A DNA stretch of 64,000 nucleotides from Datnioides undecimradiatus (taxonomy: Eukaryota; Chordata; Actinopteri; Lobotiformes; Datnioididae). The translations under genes were made by a program, and so were the position numbers. The first letter of the stretch is position 1. The number at the start of each line of letters is the position of its first letter. Of this stretch, positions 62,297 through 64,000 are shown piece after piece. The notes under the pieces are model-generated. The model ran no database searches. It saw nothing but the letters and a program-made list of their open reading frames with translations, and was not told where the DNA came from. The stretch covers positions 13,639,348 to 13,703,347 of the forward strand of contig WARS01000016.1 of assembly GCA_008933995.1 (NCBI GenBank). The letters run 5' to 3'.

Positions 62297-62458
62297 CTCT
62301 TTCCTCTTTGGAGTCATTGTCAAGGAAGACTGGAGATTCTGGTGAGTCAGGTATGGAAGATGGGCATGTGGTGGAGGATCGTGAGACCAAACTGCCTCTC
62401 TTACTGTCCCCTGTGAGCCGAATTAGCCAGTGGTCTGACACTGATGAGCTTGTTGATC
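62297..62458 (-). CDS. usp43: usp43, penultimate coding exon
   Basis: A 162-bp exon that begins in phase 2 after the acceptor CTGTGTCTCACAG. It encodes G-STSSSVSDHWLIRLTG, then a Ser-rich segment with SPESPVFLDNDSKEER, and ends in phase 1 at donor GTAAGG. The STSSSxSDHWLxRL block follows the catalytic domain in both USP43 and USP31; DSPxSPVF fits USP43 better. Cys and His boxes of the protease are not in this exon. The preceding exon should encode the end of the catalytic domain and lies beyond the window. Confidence 0.88.
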
Positions 62459-63496
62459 CTGTGAGACACAGAGGGTGAAGAGAGGGGATAAGAAAAAGAA
62501 CATAAACCACGAAAGACTGCTTCATCAACTCAGCACTGCACTTCTATAACACTATTGGGCTCACAATGAACAGTTTAAAACAGAGACTTTGTAAATTGAC
62601 CTCTTTGTAACTCCACACTCTAAGATTTTTATTTTTTTTCCAGCTTGCAGGCCTCAGGCCCAACTGATGCTGACTCAAGTGACAACATTTGAGGCAATTA
62701 GATCTTTCACAGCTCCCTCTAGAGAAAGTTTTATATGACCTTAAACAACAGATACAGTGGCCCTCCCAAACACACAAACAGGCTTTGATAATGAAGTTCC
62801 CATTTAAAGAAACAGTTCATCCCAAATGGAAAGTTCTGATGTTGATGAACTTTACATGAACACAAAGACACAAACAAGCACAGTTAGATAGTTACTCCAA
62901 TTCATTAGACCAGCACTTTACTTTATTAATTGTATGTATTGTATGTATGTATTTGACTTGAAATAATAATAATAGCATTATTGAGGCCTGCAGTATCAAA
63001 TTAAAAAATAGCCCAGTAGCAGAATAACTGCTGTCAGTTTTACATAATTGGATTCTTATTACTTATGAATTGGTGCGTAAGCAGCAGTATTTTAATGTTT
63101 TAATGAAAGGTCAAAGGTCAAGCTGCATTTCAAAAGTTCCATGAAGAAAAGATCAACAGTACTAAAAACAAGACATAAGCAAGTTCTCAAAGGAGGTAAA
63201 GTGGAAATTGATAATTCATATGGAGAAATAACATGGTTTGAGTTTTGCTTCATACAGCAGGGGTTGGCATTTGAGGGGGGAAAAGAAGAAAACATGGGAA
63301 GAAAAACAGGAGTTTATTGATTATTTTAGTCCATAATGAAAACATGAAAGCTAGAGATGGATTTTCCTGGGAAATTGTATCAAGTGGCAGACAGAATTGC
63401 GCAGTAATGCGTCACCTAGGGAACCAATGTAAATGTTGGTGTTATTCTACAGCCATTACATTATGCAATAAATGATTGAATCAGAATTAGTTAAAG

Positions 63497-63525
63497 CAAA
63501 CAACAAACAAACAAACAAACAAACA
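63497..63525. repeat. (ACAA)n microsatellite
   Basis: About seven CAAA/ACAA units inside the usp43 intron. Confidence 0.9.
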
Positions 63526-63902
63526 AAAAACAACACAAAAAAATGGTCGACTGTCAGTTTAAGAACAGTGCTTGAGTTATTAAAGTGGGGGAAAATGTTT
63601 TATACCAGGCATTCACCAACACCTTTTCATAACTTTTGCAGCATAACTGTGTTATAACACAGGGGATGCATGGCTCCTTGCTCTGTGTTCTGAGTCGAGT
63701 TAACTGAGATGAGAACGTGCCTAAATGTGCCTCCTGAGTACCTCTCTGTACTCCAATCTTTAACCTGGAATAAGTGAAGGTCTGGAGAAACACAACAGTG
63801 TAAAAAGTACAGAGAACGTGTGTGCAGTGTGCAAGTCTTGCACCAGATTTCCCTGAACACTGCTCGTTGACTGATCTCTGCAACTGATCTGATGGGACTG
63901 CA

Positions 63903-63918
63903 AATATATATATATATA
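63903..63918. repeat. (AT)n microsatellite
   Basis: Eight AT units inside the usp43 intron. Confidence 0.85.
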
Positions 63919-64000
63919 ACATTAAATATACCACAACCAATGTTATTCACATTTTTTGTCACATATATTTCTGAGTTAATTGTCTTCCTGTCATTCTTTT

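Larger units (their letters stand above)
62459..64000 (-). other. usp43: usp43 intron (partial)
   Basis: No further usp43 exon was found up to the window end. I looked on the - strand for a segment resembling the expected Ser-rich end of the catalytic region and found none, so at least 1.5 kb of intron lies here. It contains a CAAA repeat and an AT run. Confidence 0.65.

Noticed and set aside
61046-62458. Assignment to usp31 instead of usp43
   Set aside because: The block STSSSxSDHW is shared by both, but the PLRWSFGSK, VELVQYLES and C-terminal LGRKRTVPESSF islands fit USP43.
63742-63781. 40-nt segment on the - strand with a strong acceptor and a phase that would fit before the usp43 exon at 62458
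   Set aside because: The encoded peptide does not resemble the expected Ser-rich end of the USP43 catalytic region.

Overview
The window is vertebrate nuclear DNA, almost certainly from a teleost fish. It is AT-rich, with long gene-free stretches, spliced genes with GT-AG introns, many CA/GT microsatellites, and the kinds of transposon remnants typical of fish genomes (L2-clade LINEs and hAT-type MITEs). There are no operons, no CRISPR arrays, and no RNA genes that I could recognise.

Two host protein-coding genes can be named with confidence. (1) mchr1, a melanin-concentrating hormone receptor 1 (class A GPCR), lies on the + strand. It has two coding exons (40786..40843 and 41729..42750) joined by a phase-1 intron, giving 359 residues with all the expected receptor motifs. 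(2) The C-terminal end of usp43, a ubiquitin-specific protease, lies on the - strand (coding exons 62297..62458 and 61046..62184). Its catalytic domain is not in the window; the missing 5' exons must lie beyond base 64000. The two genes converge tail to tail across about 18 kb and have no obvious functional link.

Layout: 1..8.7 kb is repeat-rich. It holds a palindromic MITE-like element, one copy of an old dispersed repeat, a 207-bp block present twice about 3 kb apart, a degenerate L2 LINE and another retrotransposon tail. 8.7..33 kb is gene-poor, with a second dead LINE (13.9..15.4 kb), microsatellites and stretches rich in homeodomain/POU-like motifs that may be non-coding regulatory DNA. 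At 33.1..33.6 kb there is a sharp CpG-rich, CCAAT/GC-box-bearing island with a well-formed candidate exon on the - strand but no recognisable gene. A second CpG cluster (40.0..40.6 kb) is the probable mchr1 promoter; a long unexplained - strand reading frame (39133..39861) lies just beside it. 42.8..61 kb is intergenic, with two clear hAT MITEs, a 428-bp repeat bounded by 9-bp direct repeats and the second copy of the old dispersed repeat. 61.0..64.0 kb is the usp43 3' end and intron.

I found no convincing new biological system. The best leads are the orphan CpG island with its exon, the unexplained 242-codon frame next to the mchr1 promoter, the upstream ORF before mchr1, and the two colinear repeat copies 47 kb apart.
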